Source of the DNA: Azadirachta indica
Taxonomy: Eukaryota > Streptophyta > Magnoliopsida > Sapindales > Meliaceae
DNA: 64,000 bases
Direction: 5' to 3'
NCBI GenBank assembly: GCA_022749755.1
Contig: CM040452.1
Location: 2,932,350-2,996,349, forward strand
The notes under the pieces are model-generated. The model was not told where the DNA came from, made no database searches, and worked only from the letters and a program-made list of their open reading frames with translations. Shown piece by piece: positions 1 to 13,100 of this stretch. The position numbers and the translations under genes are program-made. Within the stretch, counting starts at the first letter, position 1, and every line of letters begins with the position of its first letter.

Positions 1-224
1 TCAGTCTTAAGGTTTTTGACGTTGGATGAGCTTGTATTAAGAAATTTTGGCTGTGTATCCCAAATATGGAGATATCATTCCACGGGAAAACTGAAAATTG
101 TTGCGAAGCCAAAGTTCTTTGATGAAATGGCCCAAAGAAATATGTAATTCTTGTTACCATAGATATTGCAATCCTGCAGCAACGATGTCGCAGAATACGG
201 TGATTTATTTGCCTTTGAGCAAGT

Positions 225-2000
225 TGAATGAACCGACACTGAAAAGAAGAAGCTGAGGAAAGTAAACCAAGAGGTGGATAAGACGAAAGCCAAGAACCAC
301 AAAGAAGAAAAGAACATAATTGATTTCTTTTTCAAGACTACAAGGAGCATATTTTCCATATGAAACACTCAGTCCAATTCTTCATGGATTTATTTACAAA
401 AAGAATTGCTTCCCGCTGCCCATAAATCAGGGAAGTGTAGTTTCTCATAGATTTAATTTATTTATTTTCTCTCTTGGTTTTATTCAATTCAAGTTTCCAG
501 GAGATTTATTAACATTTAAAATAGTTAAAGCTTGCTTTTTGTTTCTCTGTTTGCTTTCTAAGGGATAAGGATCTAAAGCTTGTTACTAGGAATGCCCGCT
601 GAAGTGCAAAAAAGACTTTCTTTAGTCAAGTATCCAGTAAGTTCTTGCAAAATTGGAGTTGGCATTTCATACAGGTTTCCAACCTAGAAGTACAGAAGCT
701 AAAAGCATTGCAAAATCTTGGGGACTATCGTTGAAGAGAAAAATGGTCTTCTCCCATGCAAGATAAGGAAATAAATAATTTGCCCCACTTCATGAGGTAA
801 GGCATGCAATTTCAATGTGCCTCCATGCATGAAAACTTTCCAGGAAAAGCCGTGAGTAATGTGCAAGATGAAGGGCTGGGTCTGGCTACAATTAAGTGCT
901 TAACTTGCCACCATTGTGGATGCTGCATAAAGAAAGCAGGTTTTGCTTCAGCAAAGCCCGACCACCGAGACCTCCGAGTAATATACTGCATGTCCTTGCC
1001 TTCATCTTCTCTTTAAGCCAACAACAGGCAATAGTCAGTGAGCTTCAACTGCCCAAATATGCCAGGCAATGAGACTTACTATTTGGCAATTTCGCGGAAC
1101 AATGCATACCCTTTTCTAGTCTCTGCACACGTTGGGGCATCCACAAGCCTATTGTCTAGCCATTCCATCCATTGAATTAACAAAATCTGGTATGTCAAAC
1201 CAGGAAGATAATAAGTTGCACCGTTTTGGCTTGCTGTGATCTGAGCTTAAAGCAACTCCAACAAGGGCTACCATTAAGTCTCCCAACCTGGGAAGAGCTG
1301 TCCCATTCAGTACCATGGCTAATCTGGTGCTCAGTATATCCGACGACTGGAACAGAAAAAGCATATTCTGATCTAGAAGAACAAGATGTATACGAGAAGA
1401 AAGCCAAAGAAGAAAAAGATAGCTAATTTCTCTTTCAAGGCTTACAAGGAAATATTTTCCAGATGAGCTTCGGATTTAATTACAAGAAAAATTGTTTCCT
1501 GCTGAACATAAACCAGGGAAAGTTTAGTTATTAATATTTTAATTTTTTCTCTTAGGTTTATTCAGTTCAGTTTTCAAGGAGATTTATTAACATACTTAAA
1601 TGCTCACTTTGCCTTTGTGATTGTTTTCTAGGGAATAAAAATCTTGTGGCTGGAAATGTCAAATGAAATGCAAAAAAAATCATTTCAGTTCCTTTAATCA
1701 ACTACGGAATGATGAAATATTTTCCAAACATGGGAATTTCCACTTTGACATCACGCAAAGGTGCTCAGATTTTTCCTAACCTTGGCCCTTTCATTAGAAG
1801 TGATAAAGAGGTGCTTTGCTGGAGCTCCTAGTAAAGTAAGAGTCATATTTATGGCGCTCACCAGTGTTGCTCTTCACTTGCATGAATTGGCATTTTTTGC
1901 TCGGGTTTTTTCCTGCTGAAAGTGCGGAAGCTATAACACTGCCAAATCCTATAATGAGATGCACTTGAATCATCTTTTCGCTATAGCAAAGCTGCAAGAA
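225..2000. repeat. Diverged ~1.1 kb direct duplication, possible gene relic
   Basis: Two successive blocks (about 225-780 and 1340-2000) align in the same orientation with a period of about 1.08-1.12 kb. Shared landmarks are 'gaaagccaa' (284 and 1399) and 'ggagatttattaacat' (500 and 1578), with the intervening segments matching at intervals. Both copies hold short stretches that could once have been exons, rich in Lys/Glu codons and then Phe/Lys codons, but stop codons interrupt every frame. I do not recognise the product. The whole 1-3113 stretch shows no reliable gene; the part after 2000 is unique sequence with some CAG/CAA-rich runs. Confidence 0.6.
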
Positions 2001-3113
2001 TCTACCAAATGCATATAGAACGTGGCAGATGCAGCTGGCTTTCTCTTTGCATTCCTAGATGCCATAGTGGATGGAGTTATCTGCTCTAGAAAAGCCATAA
2101 CACGCATACCTCAGTTCTTCAATGCCTCACATTGTGTCCAAGAACAGGATCAATCATAATCTCCTTCTCTAAAGAAAGCTCACATATAAGCAGAGATGGC
2201 CTCCCCAATCTTCCATATATTGTATTTGATGACAATGATACTGCGTGGCAGTTTTTGTCTCTGAAGCATGCAAAGATTTCACATGCAAAATAATAAAAAT
2301 TGGTATCAATTCTGCAAGACAAAGCAACAACATATAAAATTCAACCATAAAAGGATTCATTGGCAAACATCTATATAAAATTGGTATCAATCAAGTGGTG
2401 CTACCACTGCCAGTGAAAACAGCAACAGCAGTAGCAGAGCTCCAAGGCTAAAGTTGAATCTTTAATGCTTTAAACTTTTACAGTGGAAGTCTCTTCTGTT
2501 AGTGGTGCTGCTACAACTCCCGGCTTTGACAGATCTTCCATTGCCCATAAAACAGCTCTTCTTTAAGGCCTTCCGGTGGTTGTTGGACAACTACCAGATT
2601 ATAGCAACTACCCAAGCAACACAGCTGAAATAAAGTTACCATAGTTTTGGAGAAGGCAAAGCTAAAGACAGCAGAGTCATTGATAATGCAGCACAAACTC
2701 GTAATCTCTGTTTTGTGTCTGCCCAGACTTCTGTTTTAATTATACCAGTTTTTATAAGCAATGCCAATGCTCTTTGCTGCTGAACAGCAACTTTAGAAGA
2801 GAGTCAAGAACAGCAGCACCAAAAGATTTACTTCAGAAGCAACAGCAGTTAGCAGCTACTGCTAAAACTGCAACAACAAGGAAAACCCAACACAAGATGG
2901 CACCAGACACACGCAGATCCATGGATGTGCAGGTACACAATTTAGTGCAATCATAATTCATGCATATAAACTATGCAAAAAAAATATTCATGCATTAGCA
3001 CAAATGAATATTCATACGTGGAAATATGCAAATGAAGTAATGCACATACACAGCTTGCGGCGAGGAATTTGTTGAGAATTGAGATAACATGTTGATATGA
3101 CATGAAGAAGCAA
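2001..3113. other. Intergenic, no gene recognised
   Basis: Moderate-GC sequence with CAG/GCA-rich patches around 2405-2440 and 2780-2880. Open frames are 60-75 codons at most and lack family resemblance, so none is called. It may be the flank of the duplicated relic to its left. Confidence 0.4.
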
Positions 3114-3898
3114 CACTTGAGCCAACATCTTACTGCTCAGAAAAAATACTTAAGCCTATGTTGTTCTGCTCAGAAAAAATACTTGAGCTTATATTCTTTT
3201 ACTCAGAAAAATTACTTAAGCTGGTATTTTATATTCTTTTGCTCAGAAAAAACACTTGAGTTGGTATTCTATACTTTTTAGCTCGAAAGAAATAACTGAG
3301 CTGGTATTCTATATTCTTTAGCTCAGAAAAAATTATTAAGCCGGTATTCTATATTCTTTTACTTAGAGAAAATATGGGAGCTGGTATTCTATATTTTTTT
3401 GCACAGAAAAATAATTGAGCTGGTATTTTATATTCTTTAATTCAGAAGAAATAATTAAGTTGATATTCTATATTCTTTTGTTTGGAAAAAATAATTGAGC
3501 TGGTATTTTATATTCTTTAATTCAGAAGAAATAATTAAGTTGATATTCTATATTCTTTTGTTTGGAAAAAATACTTGAATTGGTATTTTATATTTTTTAA
3601 CTCAGAAGAAATAACTGAGCTGGTATTCTATATTTCTAGTTAAGAAGAAATCACTGAGCTAGTATTATATATTCTTTTGCTCAGAAAAATAATTGAGCTG
3701 CTATTCTATATTCTTTTGCTCAGAAAAATAATTAAGTTGGTATTCTGTATTTTTTTTGCTACAGAAAAAAACCTAAGCTAGTATTCTATATTTTTTTGTT
3801 CAGAAAAAATAATTGAACTAGTATTTTGTATATTTTTGCTCAAAAAAATAACTGAGCTGGTACTCTATATTCTTTTGTTTAGAAAAAATAACTTAAAT
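3114..3898. repeat. ~40-bp minisatellite, about 20 copies
   Basis: Degenerate head-to-tail units of about 40 bp, each built from 'gctcagaaaaaataa', 'ttgagctggtattct' and 'atattctttt'. Units vary by a few substitutions. In the middle, an 80-bp dimer (from about 3405) is repeated exactly in the next 80 bp, showing a recent dimeric amplification inside an older array. Ends are set where the core 'cagaaaa' spacing is lost. Confidence 0.9.
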
Positions 3899-5485
3899 AA
3901 GTTTCTAAGAACGAACTGATAACTCGTCACTACTAAAAACCGAGGGCTAGATGTTGTGGAGGAAAATATACTATCATAAAGAGTTAATAATTGAATAATT
4001 AAGTTGTAGTGGATGACAAAAACTTCGAGGAAGGAGGATACTACTAACTCTCACTTCTCACAATTAGTAATTAAAAAAATACGACTGTTCAGGCAAGGAA
4101 AGGTATGCCAAAGAAAATCAATGACAACTTCTTCAATTTTTTGATTTTTGGTTCTGATAGCGTTTTCAAATTATTTCTTTATGCTTCATGAATTATTTTT
4201 ACAGTGAAAACCCTACTAATTTAAGTATCGGAGAGTTTTTGCCGGAAAATCAACACTCCTAATCAACCCTTCTTTTGCAGATATATAGAATGAAAGAGAA
4301 AAATTATATGTTGGATACTGATCGTCAAAAATAGATATCAACAAATATTTCTTAAATTTGTTAAGTCAATATTTTTAATTATGGATGGGATTTCTTAAGT
4401 TTGTGAATTTTGAGGATGAAGTTTGATGGGTGAAAGAATATTAAAAAGAAAAATGGTAACAATTTATTTTAAATTTACCATTTTAAATAGGAAATAATGT
4501 AATCTTATATTTATTTCATAATTTTCCTTTCTAATTTAATTTTATAATTATAAATATATATGTTAGTAAAGTTGAAAAATAAGCTTGGATGAGTAAAGTT
4601 GTTATAATTTTACTATATTACCTTTTTTTTAATCGTCAATTGACGATCAAAAGTATGAAATTATTATAATAAGGGAGGTATTCATAAATTTTCACAAACC
4701 TTCTATTTACTTATGATTTTCATAAATTTCAAGAAAGGTATGTAAAAATACTTCATAAGTATATTAAACAAACATAAATTAGTCTACCTATTCAATATTT
4801 CAAATTCTTCAACAAAAATTTCAACATCAAATAGTTAAGTTTTCAATTATAATAATGAATTAAAGTAATAAAATTTCATATATAAGTGTCAATTCCTTGA
4901 TTGATTCAATGAATTCAAAGTCATTTAATAAAACAAACAATTAACATAACCAATTTCTTTTTCCTTGAGGCGTTGTGTACATGTACACACGCAAATTTTC
5001 TAAAGGGTAATAATTAAAGGGAACAGGCACTAAGACAGTAAGACTTGAGGTAGGACCAACAATCTCAACATTTAGTATTTACATCTCAATGAGTTATTAA
5101 TATATAAACTTCAAACTTAACACCTGATATAAATGCCTAATTAATTTTATTTAACAATAATTTTAAAAATATTTCTAAATTTTTTTTTGGTTCATGAATA
5201 TAATGATCTTATTTAGTGATATATAAAAGTACAATATATTAAATTTATCATTACGTTCTCATTTATAACTGGAATACCTACGCATTCTTCTAAAATAAAG
5301 TCATGGTCAATATAAATTAAATTAAATATTCCAAGCACGCAAGTCAGTACCTTAACCGTAAATGACCCGTTGTGAAAAATTAGGCTCGTAATTGACTTGA
5401 TTACTGCAGAGCCATGGATGCTTCGTTTCAACTTGCGTAAAAATCTACCCAAAAGGCCTTACTTGAAAATTTAGGACCTATACAT
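3899..5485. other. AT-rich intergenic region
   Basis: No gene or structured repeat recognised. The last ~150 bp include the proximal promoter of the small peptide gene, with a TTGACT (W-box-like) motif near 5392. Confidence 0.4.
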
Positions 5486-5493
5486 TATATATA
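5486..5493 (+). promoter_or_regulatory. TATA box of the small secreted-peptide gene
   Basis: The run TATATATA lies 127 bp before the start codon at 5620. A pyrimidine-rich stretch follows about 30 bp later, where transcription would be expected to begin. That gives a purine-rich leader of roughly 100 nt. Confidence 0.5.
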
Positions 5494-5619
5494 CAAACAG
5501 CTTCTTCATATCTTCTCATTCTTTGAATTTGCATCAGTTACGAATCTGCATAAGAAAGAAAGAAAGAAGGGTGATCAAGGTAAGATAAAGAAGAATATAT
5601 ATTAAGCGGATCACCGATC

Positions 5620-5793
5620 ATGAAGCCTCTAAGGTTTGTTTCAGAGCTGTGGTTCATAATCGTAACAATAATAACGATGCTTACTCTCTTTCAACCATCC
5701 CTACAAGTGCCATCAGGGCCGTCCTGGGTAAAACCGTATATACTGCCTTCTCCACCCCCACCTCCTCGCCCCGCTTCTGGCCCTCATAACTGA
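5620..5793 (+). CDS. Small secreted proline-rich peptide precursor (57 aa)
   Basis: A single-exon frame of 57 codons from an ATG to TGA. The N-terminus is basic (MKPLR), followed by a hydrophobic core at about residues 9-24 (LWFIIVTIITML), which looks like a signal peptide or signal anchor. The mature part contains VPSGPS at 30-35, a run of five prolines at 45-49 and ends RPASGPHN. The architecture and the SGP...HN ending recall plant peptide-hormone precursors of the IDA/IDL, PIP or CLE types, but no family motif matches completely, so no family is assigned. A TATA box lies 127 bp upstream. A good donor (CAG|GTATAT, GT at 5803) follows the stop, and a T/G-rich acceptor ends at 5968, so a 3' UTR intron is possible. 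A strong donor-like AAG|GTAAGA at 5580, just before the ATG, is unexplained and could instead splice the frame out. Confidence 0.55.
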   Translation: MKPLRFVSELWFIIVTIITMLTLFQPSLQVPSGPSWVKPYILPSPPPPPRPASGPHN

Positions 5794-5803
5794 ATTCATC
5801 AGG

Positions 5804-6998
5804 TATATTAATTTCGTCTTCATATCAAATTAGTAATTACTGTATATTAATCATTGTAGATTTCATGACAGTAATTAAGTACAGAATCTCTAATTTTAAT
5901 TTTTCTTCTATAATTTACCAGTTCTCTTGATATCTGAAAATCTTTTTGGATGGTTGTTGTTGTTGTAGCTGCTGAGGATTGTTCTCAATTTCTAGAGTTA
6001 CTGTTTTAATGGCTAATAATGTGTGGGACATTTCCACTTACACATGGCGCGAATTGCCTCACGCGTAAGGAGTAAAAGTCTCACCGTTGGTGTCGACAGG
6101 TTTCAAGCTGCGCTACGATGTTGATTATATAAACTTTTCGTAAATAAGAGGGGAAAAAAAAAGAGAAACAAGGTTTTTTTTTATTTTTCCGAGGATCTAA
6201 ATATAAAAGTAAGGTTTCTTGATGTAAACTAATTTTATTCCATATAACTTTTACAAATGAAGATTTTAATAAAAATTTATTAATCGTTTAGTTTTATTAT
6301 TAATGACATTTAATCTAACAAAAATTAAATATGATATTGTCTTAATTTTGCTAGAATAATATATTATTTTTTTTATTTTTATCATGATCATATTTTTTTA
6401 TTTGATGTACATTATTAGTGTAGTATTTAAATTTATTATGTATATATTTTGTTTTATTATTGATCACCTATGTCTAGCCTGTAAAAGGACCAACCTTGAA
6501 CGTTATATTATTCTTTTCTATTTCTTAAAAATTTGATATTATTTAGTAAAATCAAGAGAATAAATATTATTAATTGTCACAAATAATTCTTAAAAAAATT
6601 AAATAATTATTTTAAATAGGTGAGTTTTGGAGACTATATTGTAAAAAAAAGCATAAAAATTTTAGAATAAAATAAGAATATTTTAAATAATGAATCCTTA
6701 AAAAAAAAACTTAAAAGCTCTTCTAACTAATAGAAACTCAAATTTTGAGTTTTTTTTAAGAAAAGAAAACTGATTTTTTTAATTATAAAAATTTTTCTTC
6801 AATGTTAATTAAATGACATCAAAAAATTTAAAAAATATTTAAACATTGTAAAAATACTCTTTGACTAATTAAAAAACCAAATTAAATAGATACTTGTGTT
6901 CTATTTAACAAAATTTTTGACATTCTAACCTAAAAATAAAAAAGATGTACAGAATTTAGTTTTAATTGATTTTAGAATACTAATTAGTTAATTAGTTG

Positions 6999-7039
<41 letters not shown>

Positions 7040-9940
7040 AAGCTTCATAGTGATGGAAAGGTTTGAACCACTTGGATATCGCATTTATTGAGTCGTTGGA
7101 CTTGGTCAAGTCTTCGTAAAAATTTTGAGATTCCCATCAGCTATTATTTATTTTTTTATTCAAAAAAATGGGGGCCTTAACCAGACAATGCCAATACGTC
7201 ACATTTTTTATGTGGTAAAAATAATAATAACAAAAATAAACATCAAATTTTTTACGTGAAAAATCTACTAAATAATTTGAGTCATAAAAAAACGACTTAC
7301 AACAATTTTTCTATAAATACAAAAATGAAATAATTAGGAAACTTTATTTATAGTATTAAGATTCACTTAATTATGAAAATATAAATGAATTTTGAAGATA
7401 CCTAACTTGCTTTGAAATGGACGCTAGTGAAAGGTGGAAAGATGAGATATACTTACAGGCTTCCACTTCTCCTATTGCTAATACGATAAATAAGGCCTTA
7501 ATAATTATCTTACATTATAATCTATTAATTAAACTCAAATTTTATAATGATGATCACTAATAATTAAATTGTTTTTCTCCTCAAGTTACCTGTGCCGTAC
7601 AACGACAATAACAATTAATGAAAAATAATAGCAGAGACAGAGAGATGATACAATTACGACTGAAATAAAGCGAATTTAGGTTTTAATTTGTGTAGGTACT
7701 ATCTTTTTTATCTGTAATTGGCAGATAAGATTTTTTAAAAGGAGAAGTGAAATAAAAAAGAAAAGATCCTAAATATATTTTAATAATGTGTATTTGATTA
7801 ATTATATTACAATAAGCAAAGTCGTTTAATTAAAACATGTCACATGCATATTCAATTTAAAATATATGCAAAATTATAGAATTTCTATCATAATTTTCTT
7901 TTTGCCTTTTTTGTTGGTCTAAGTCATGCAAAAATAATGACTTTGATTTTCTAACATTTCTCCTGCTTTTAAGTAATTTTTCACAATCCTTCTACCCTTC
8001 CCACATTTGTCAATTTCTATCCTTCTATCCTTACAATACAACTAGTTAATTTTATGGTTTGAAGGCAGTTCAATTGCAGCAAATAAACAAGACGAGTGGT
8101 GTTTGTTTAATAAATTCAACCGCTTGATTTTATACAACAGTGACACAATTAAAGAAAAAATCTTTATTTGTTTAAGTCTGACCGGTGTTTGTATTCTTTT
8201 ATAAACTTATTTTGGATTGTTTGCATAATTAGGTATAGTCCCATGAAATAAATGATTCTAAACCACATATAAAATTACCTGTTTTCTTATTTTATTTCAT
8301 GCTTTCATAATTTAATTATTTGAATGTTAATTAAATCTAGTAAACTACTAAAAAGATATTTGACATCAAGAATATGAGAACAAAAGTGACAGTCCTGCTA
8401 TGAGTTCGTAAACAAGTTAAAATTTGGGATAAGTTTATGAAATATATAATGGATTATGAACTTTTTTAATACATTACTTTCGTAGTTTGTGAAGTTCTAC
8501 TAATTTTTGTCAACAAAAATAAAATCATTTGTTTTTGTCACCAAACTCTTCTCAATGAAAATTTGACATCTTTAAAAGGAAAAAAAGATATACAAATCTT
8601 ATTCTTCCTATCTCATTTGCATAGATAACAAATGCTAAATTTATGATATGTTCTTAATTAGGTGCAACAATCGAAGTTCGGGATAAGTTTATAAAAGCTC
8701 CATGTAAATCTAGATAAAATTTATTTAAATATAGCTTGAGTTTTATGTTATTTGGGTCCAATTTAAATTTAGGTTTTGAAGTTAGGAATTTTGAGTTAAA
8801 AAATCTTAAATTCGGGCTAAAATGATAAAAGTTTTGTTCAAATTTGTATAAATTTATTAAGAATGAGGCCATATTCTATAAAGTTAAAGGAAAGTAAAAC
8901 AAAACAATATATACTTAAAATGACTGCAATTATATATATATATATATATCAACAGTTCTTTGACCATAAGCAAGCTTAGCAATTTATCTCACATTATTTG
9001 AATGTAAGTCTTTCTCATAGATTTAGTTAGGCCCAAAAACCAAATTTGTTTTTCCTTTATCAGTATAAAGAAATGGTTTTATTATTTGGGAAGTATTTTA
9101 TCAATTGTAGATTTAGCCGTAATTTTAAAATTTATAAAAATTTAGTGAGAAGGTAATATTAACTAAAACTTAAGACACGCTTGACACTTCTGATCATCTT
9201 AAGATCAAGTAAAAATAAAGGTAAGGTGTTTCATATTTTATAAATGACATCATATAAATTTGAGTAATAATACAGAATAAAAATTTGATATTTTGTGGAC
9301 GAAATTTTTTACTTTCATTTAAAATTTTAAAAAATAAATAAATAAAGATGAGTCAAATTTTCAATACATAATATTTGAGGACAGAATCTCTTAAAACCTT
9401 GTTAGAATTATAAGGTGTTTGACCAAATGTGTCGCAAATTGAATTATCCCAAAATTTTTAAGAAACCTTCATCGTTTGTTGGCCGTCCAACTTTAATTGT
9501 AACCTTTTGAATTCGAAAACCCACTTAGTAAAATTAGGTTACAATCATATAATCGATACAATGATATTATTCTCACCTCATATTTTGATTTTATACTTAT
9601 TATATTTTTTCTTTTAATATTATATATACAATCTTTTAAAGCAACAATCAAATATTTTGAAAAAAAAAATTATAAAATCAGGTACGAAACTTAATTTTAA
9701 CTTTTTTAATTCTTTTGCGGTATGTATGTCTTTCATCATTTTAAGATGTTATATAAATTAAGAAATGTTTTTAAATTTAAGAGAATTAAAGTTTATTTAA
9801 AATAATATGAATTATGTGGGATAAAATATTTTTAAATTAAGAGAAATAAAAATTTAATAAATTTTTTTTCTTTTCACTATTTCACATTGACTGAGTAAAA
9901 AATCTTTACAAATTTAATCTTCTTGCTTTATTAATTTAAG
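5804..9940. other. AT-rich intergenic region with simple repeats
   Basis: About 4 kb without a convincing gene. It holds the possible 3' UTR intron of the small peptide gene (to about 5968), a GC-richer patch at 6040-6110, a (TA)n microsatellite at 7002-7037, a shorter one near 8933-8950, and a segment near 9190-9330 resembling part of the repeats seen in the 30-55 kb array. Short open frames here (for example on the minus strand at 8654-8872) are Leu/Phe/Lys/Asn-rich AT-driven frames. Confidence 0.4.
7002..7037. repeat. (TA)n microsatellite
   Basis: About 18 uninterrupted TA dinucleotides between 'gaggtatat' and 'atatgtgaag'. Confidence 0.9.
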
Positions 9941-9947
9941 CACCGAG

Positions 9948-9956
9948 ACACGTGGC
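9948..9956 (+). promoter_or_regulatory. G-box / ABRE-like element upstream of CBR1
   Basis: ACACGTGGC contains the palindromic core CACGTG with the GC-side flank typical of ABA-responsive elements bound by bZIP factors. It lies about 175 bp before the CBR1 start codon, a normal distance for a functional site. Function is inferred from the motif only. Confidence 0.5.
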
Positions 9957-10129
9957 ACTATTTGATTGATTGACTATTATCCACTACGACAGAGACTTCC
10001 GAGTTACCCTGCAATTGAATGTACGTTGACTTGAAGGTAGAGAAATATGCACCTCTTGTACTGAGAAACTCCGTTCTTTTCTTGATTCTCTTCCAAATTG
10101 AACCTAATTCGGAAATTTAAGCATCCAAA

Positions 10130-13100
10130 ATGGAGGTTTTACACTCTCGTAGAGTAGAGATGCTGAGCATTGCCGTCGCTCTGGTCGCCATTGGAGCCGG
10201 CACAGCTTACTATCTTTACATCACCAAGAAATCTAAAGGTTTGGATTTTACAATTTTGTTGCTGAACTTTCTTCCTTTTAATAATTATTAATTGATGGAG
10301 ATGCTGTTAAATTAATAGTTATTACTGTTATTTTGAACATTCTAATTGGTAACTTGTAACTACAGCGTGCATGCTTGCAAATGTTGGGTAGAGATGTTAG
10401 CATGCTTGTATTCAGTTACCTCAATGTTTCAGTAATGGCTAAATCTCTTTAGGTGGAATCTGTTTGTTTTTGTGATACGAATTCAATTGGATGGTGGATG
10501 GTTTAACAGGGAATGAATGTATTTTTCTCTCTCTTTTTTTTTTAACGTAATTAAGACTAGAAGGAAAAGTTTTAGGTCTAGTTCTTGTCATTCCTGGAAA
10601 AGATGTGTCGCGGCAAGTAAATTGAAATAACCTGAAAGGATCATACATTACATGTGTCACGGTATATAACTACAGATGCGTTATCATGTGCTATAGTAAG
10701 TAGAAACAGCAGGTACGCAAAATGAATCACATGAAGTATCTTTACTCAATACATGATGGAGAAAATCCATAAACGGATAATGTAAAGTAAAATCCTACTT
10801 ATTGCAATGACTTTTAATATGGCATCAGGCAACCTCCCAATTTTATAAAGTCAGGTGATCTAAAAGGCTCATTTGTTAATGACAAAACTGGTAAAGTGGG
10901 TTCTCTAGAACCAAAAAGATAAGTAACAATTGATTTTGAGAAGATACTTAATGCAAGCATTGAGGCCTGCAACTTTAAAAGTAAGTAAGACTTACATTTT
11001 CCTTAAGGGATTCGCCTGCGTATTACAAAGTAATTTACTATGATCAACTTTAGGTGACTTGATACAATTGAAGTAGCAGATGAACCCTATTCTATGTCTT
11101 AAATTGGTATGGTTCCTTTCGTTCTTTGTGTTGACTATGAGACTTTGCTAGTTTACGTATTGTTGTTTTCTTAAACAATAAGTTATTAAAATGTGCAAGA
11201 GAAAGCAGAATCTGCCTGGTTGGCATTATTCCTTCTTGCTGTTTGTATTGCCAAAGCCAGTCAGTGGTTTACATCGGTTTGTTTACATGTGAGAACCTGT
11301 GTTTTTCTGTTTCAGTGGAAGCTCTTCATAACTTAAGTAGCTCAGGCCATTTTGGCACCTGGAATGCTCATTCTTTTTGTGTAGATCCTTAAAATATACA
11401 ACAGTTTGGGGAAGTTAATTATGCCCTAGTTATTTTGTACCAAAAAATTTCCTTTATTGTTCCTACACTTAAAGATGCAGTTATTGTAGTAATGCTCACT
11501 AGTACTCCATGGCCATTATCATTTTGGCAGCTATAACTGAAAGTAATTTCTCTGTTTTGCACAACTTTATTGCTATTGATTAAAATGAAAATCTGCTGTG
11601 TCTAACTGAAGATAAATCTTTATCCACCATCAGATATTGGCATATTTCTTCTTTTTTATTTGTGTCTTTGCATTATTTCAAAATTATTCCATATCTTGTA
11701 GCAAAAGAGTTTCATGTTCCTCGAAGAGCCCTGTTACACTAATTTTTGCACTATTTCAGTTTAGGTTTTTGTTTGTTTAATGGAATAATTGGTGAGATGG
11801 ATGAGGTTGTAGCAAAGAGATATAGAAAAAAAGTATCCCAAGTTTAGGTTTTCTTTTCTCCCATAAATAATTCAAATAATAGAGGGATTGAACCCACTCC
11901 AACTCCGTTGCCCTGAAATTTCTTTTGCATGCACTCATATGCATGTACTACATTCTACTTTCGTATTTTAATAAATCTTTTTTATGCTCTTTATGCTTGA
12001 ATTTTAGAATAAATCTGGAGATTATGTTTTCTTTCTTGTCTTCTGGTCAGTTAATAATTTCATATGCCTTGACAGGCTGCTTGGACCCTGAAAAATTTAA
12101 GGAATTCAAACTTGTTAAACGTACTCAACTCAGCCATAATGTTGCTAAGTTCAAATTTGCTCTTCCTACACCAACGTCAGTGTTGGGCCTTCCAATCGGA
12201 CAACATATGAGTTGCAGGTTTGTTTTGTTTTGTCCAATGCTCAATTTCTGCATATTTTGCTACTTGTATTTCGTTACTGGATTTGTTTATTGTCTATCAT
12301 GGTAATACTGCACATAACGTAATTTCCTCAGAGGAAGAGATGCTCTCGATGAAGAAGTTGTGAAGCCATATACCCCAACAACTTTGGATTCAGATCTTGG
12401 ATACTTTGAACTAGTTATAAAGGTTTGTACATTCTGGAATACATTATCAGCCATTTACATTCTTCCAGGAAATAATTTCTTGTCTTTTGATATTTACAAT
12501 GGATTATGATTTAGCTTTTCTTTTTAATAGATGTATCCACAAGGAAGAATGTCCCACCATTTCCGTGAGATGCGTGAAGGTGATTACTTGGCTGTAAAGG
12601 GACCCAAGGTGAAAACATTGCCTTGAGTTACATTGCATGTTTTTCCAGTTCTGCTTTCCTCGGTTCAGTGCTCTTAGACAATCCATTTAGTGCTACTTTA
12701 CATCTGTTGATACTGCATAAGCTTAACCTTTGAACATTAGGAAATCTAATTCCTAATTCTAAAAGTTATTTAGTCTACCATTAAAAACCATAGTTTCCTC
12801 AATTTTGGAAGTAATTTTAATTCTCTACCATGAAAATTTAGTTTGATTCTATGTGTGTGTGTGTGTAACAATAGTGATTGCAGCAAAGACTTGTTCATGA
12901 TATCTCAAGTATATGCTTTCAGCTTTTCCTTTTCTTTTTGTCTAAACTCATGCAAGTCAACTTTCTTTGCTCATCTATTACCAGTCATGCATCCAGTTAG
13001 GTTTCTTATTTATCTTAGACAGAGCACTAGAAAAGAGTGGTGCAGTCTGGTCTTGGAATAGCCACTTTTTTCATGGACAGTTTATTTTTGTCCTTTTCTC

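Noticed and set aside
3114..3898. CRISPR-like array
   Set aside because: Units are contiguous and degenerate with no unique spacers, in plant nuclear DNA.
5620..5793. Assignment of the small peptide to the CLE family
   Set aside because: VPSGPS and the final HN are suggestive, but the contiguous 12-residue CLE motif is absent; the two halves are 20 residues apart.
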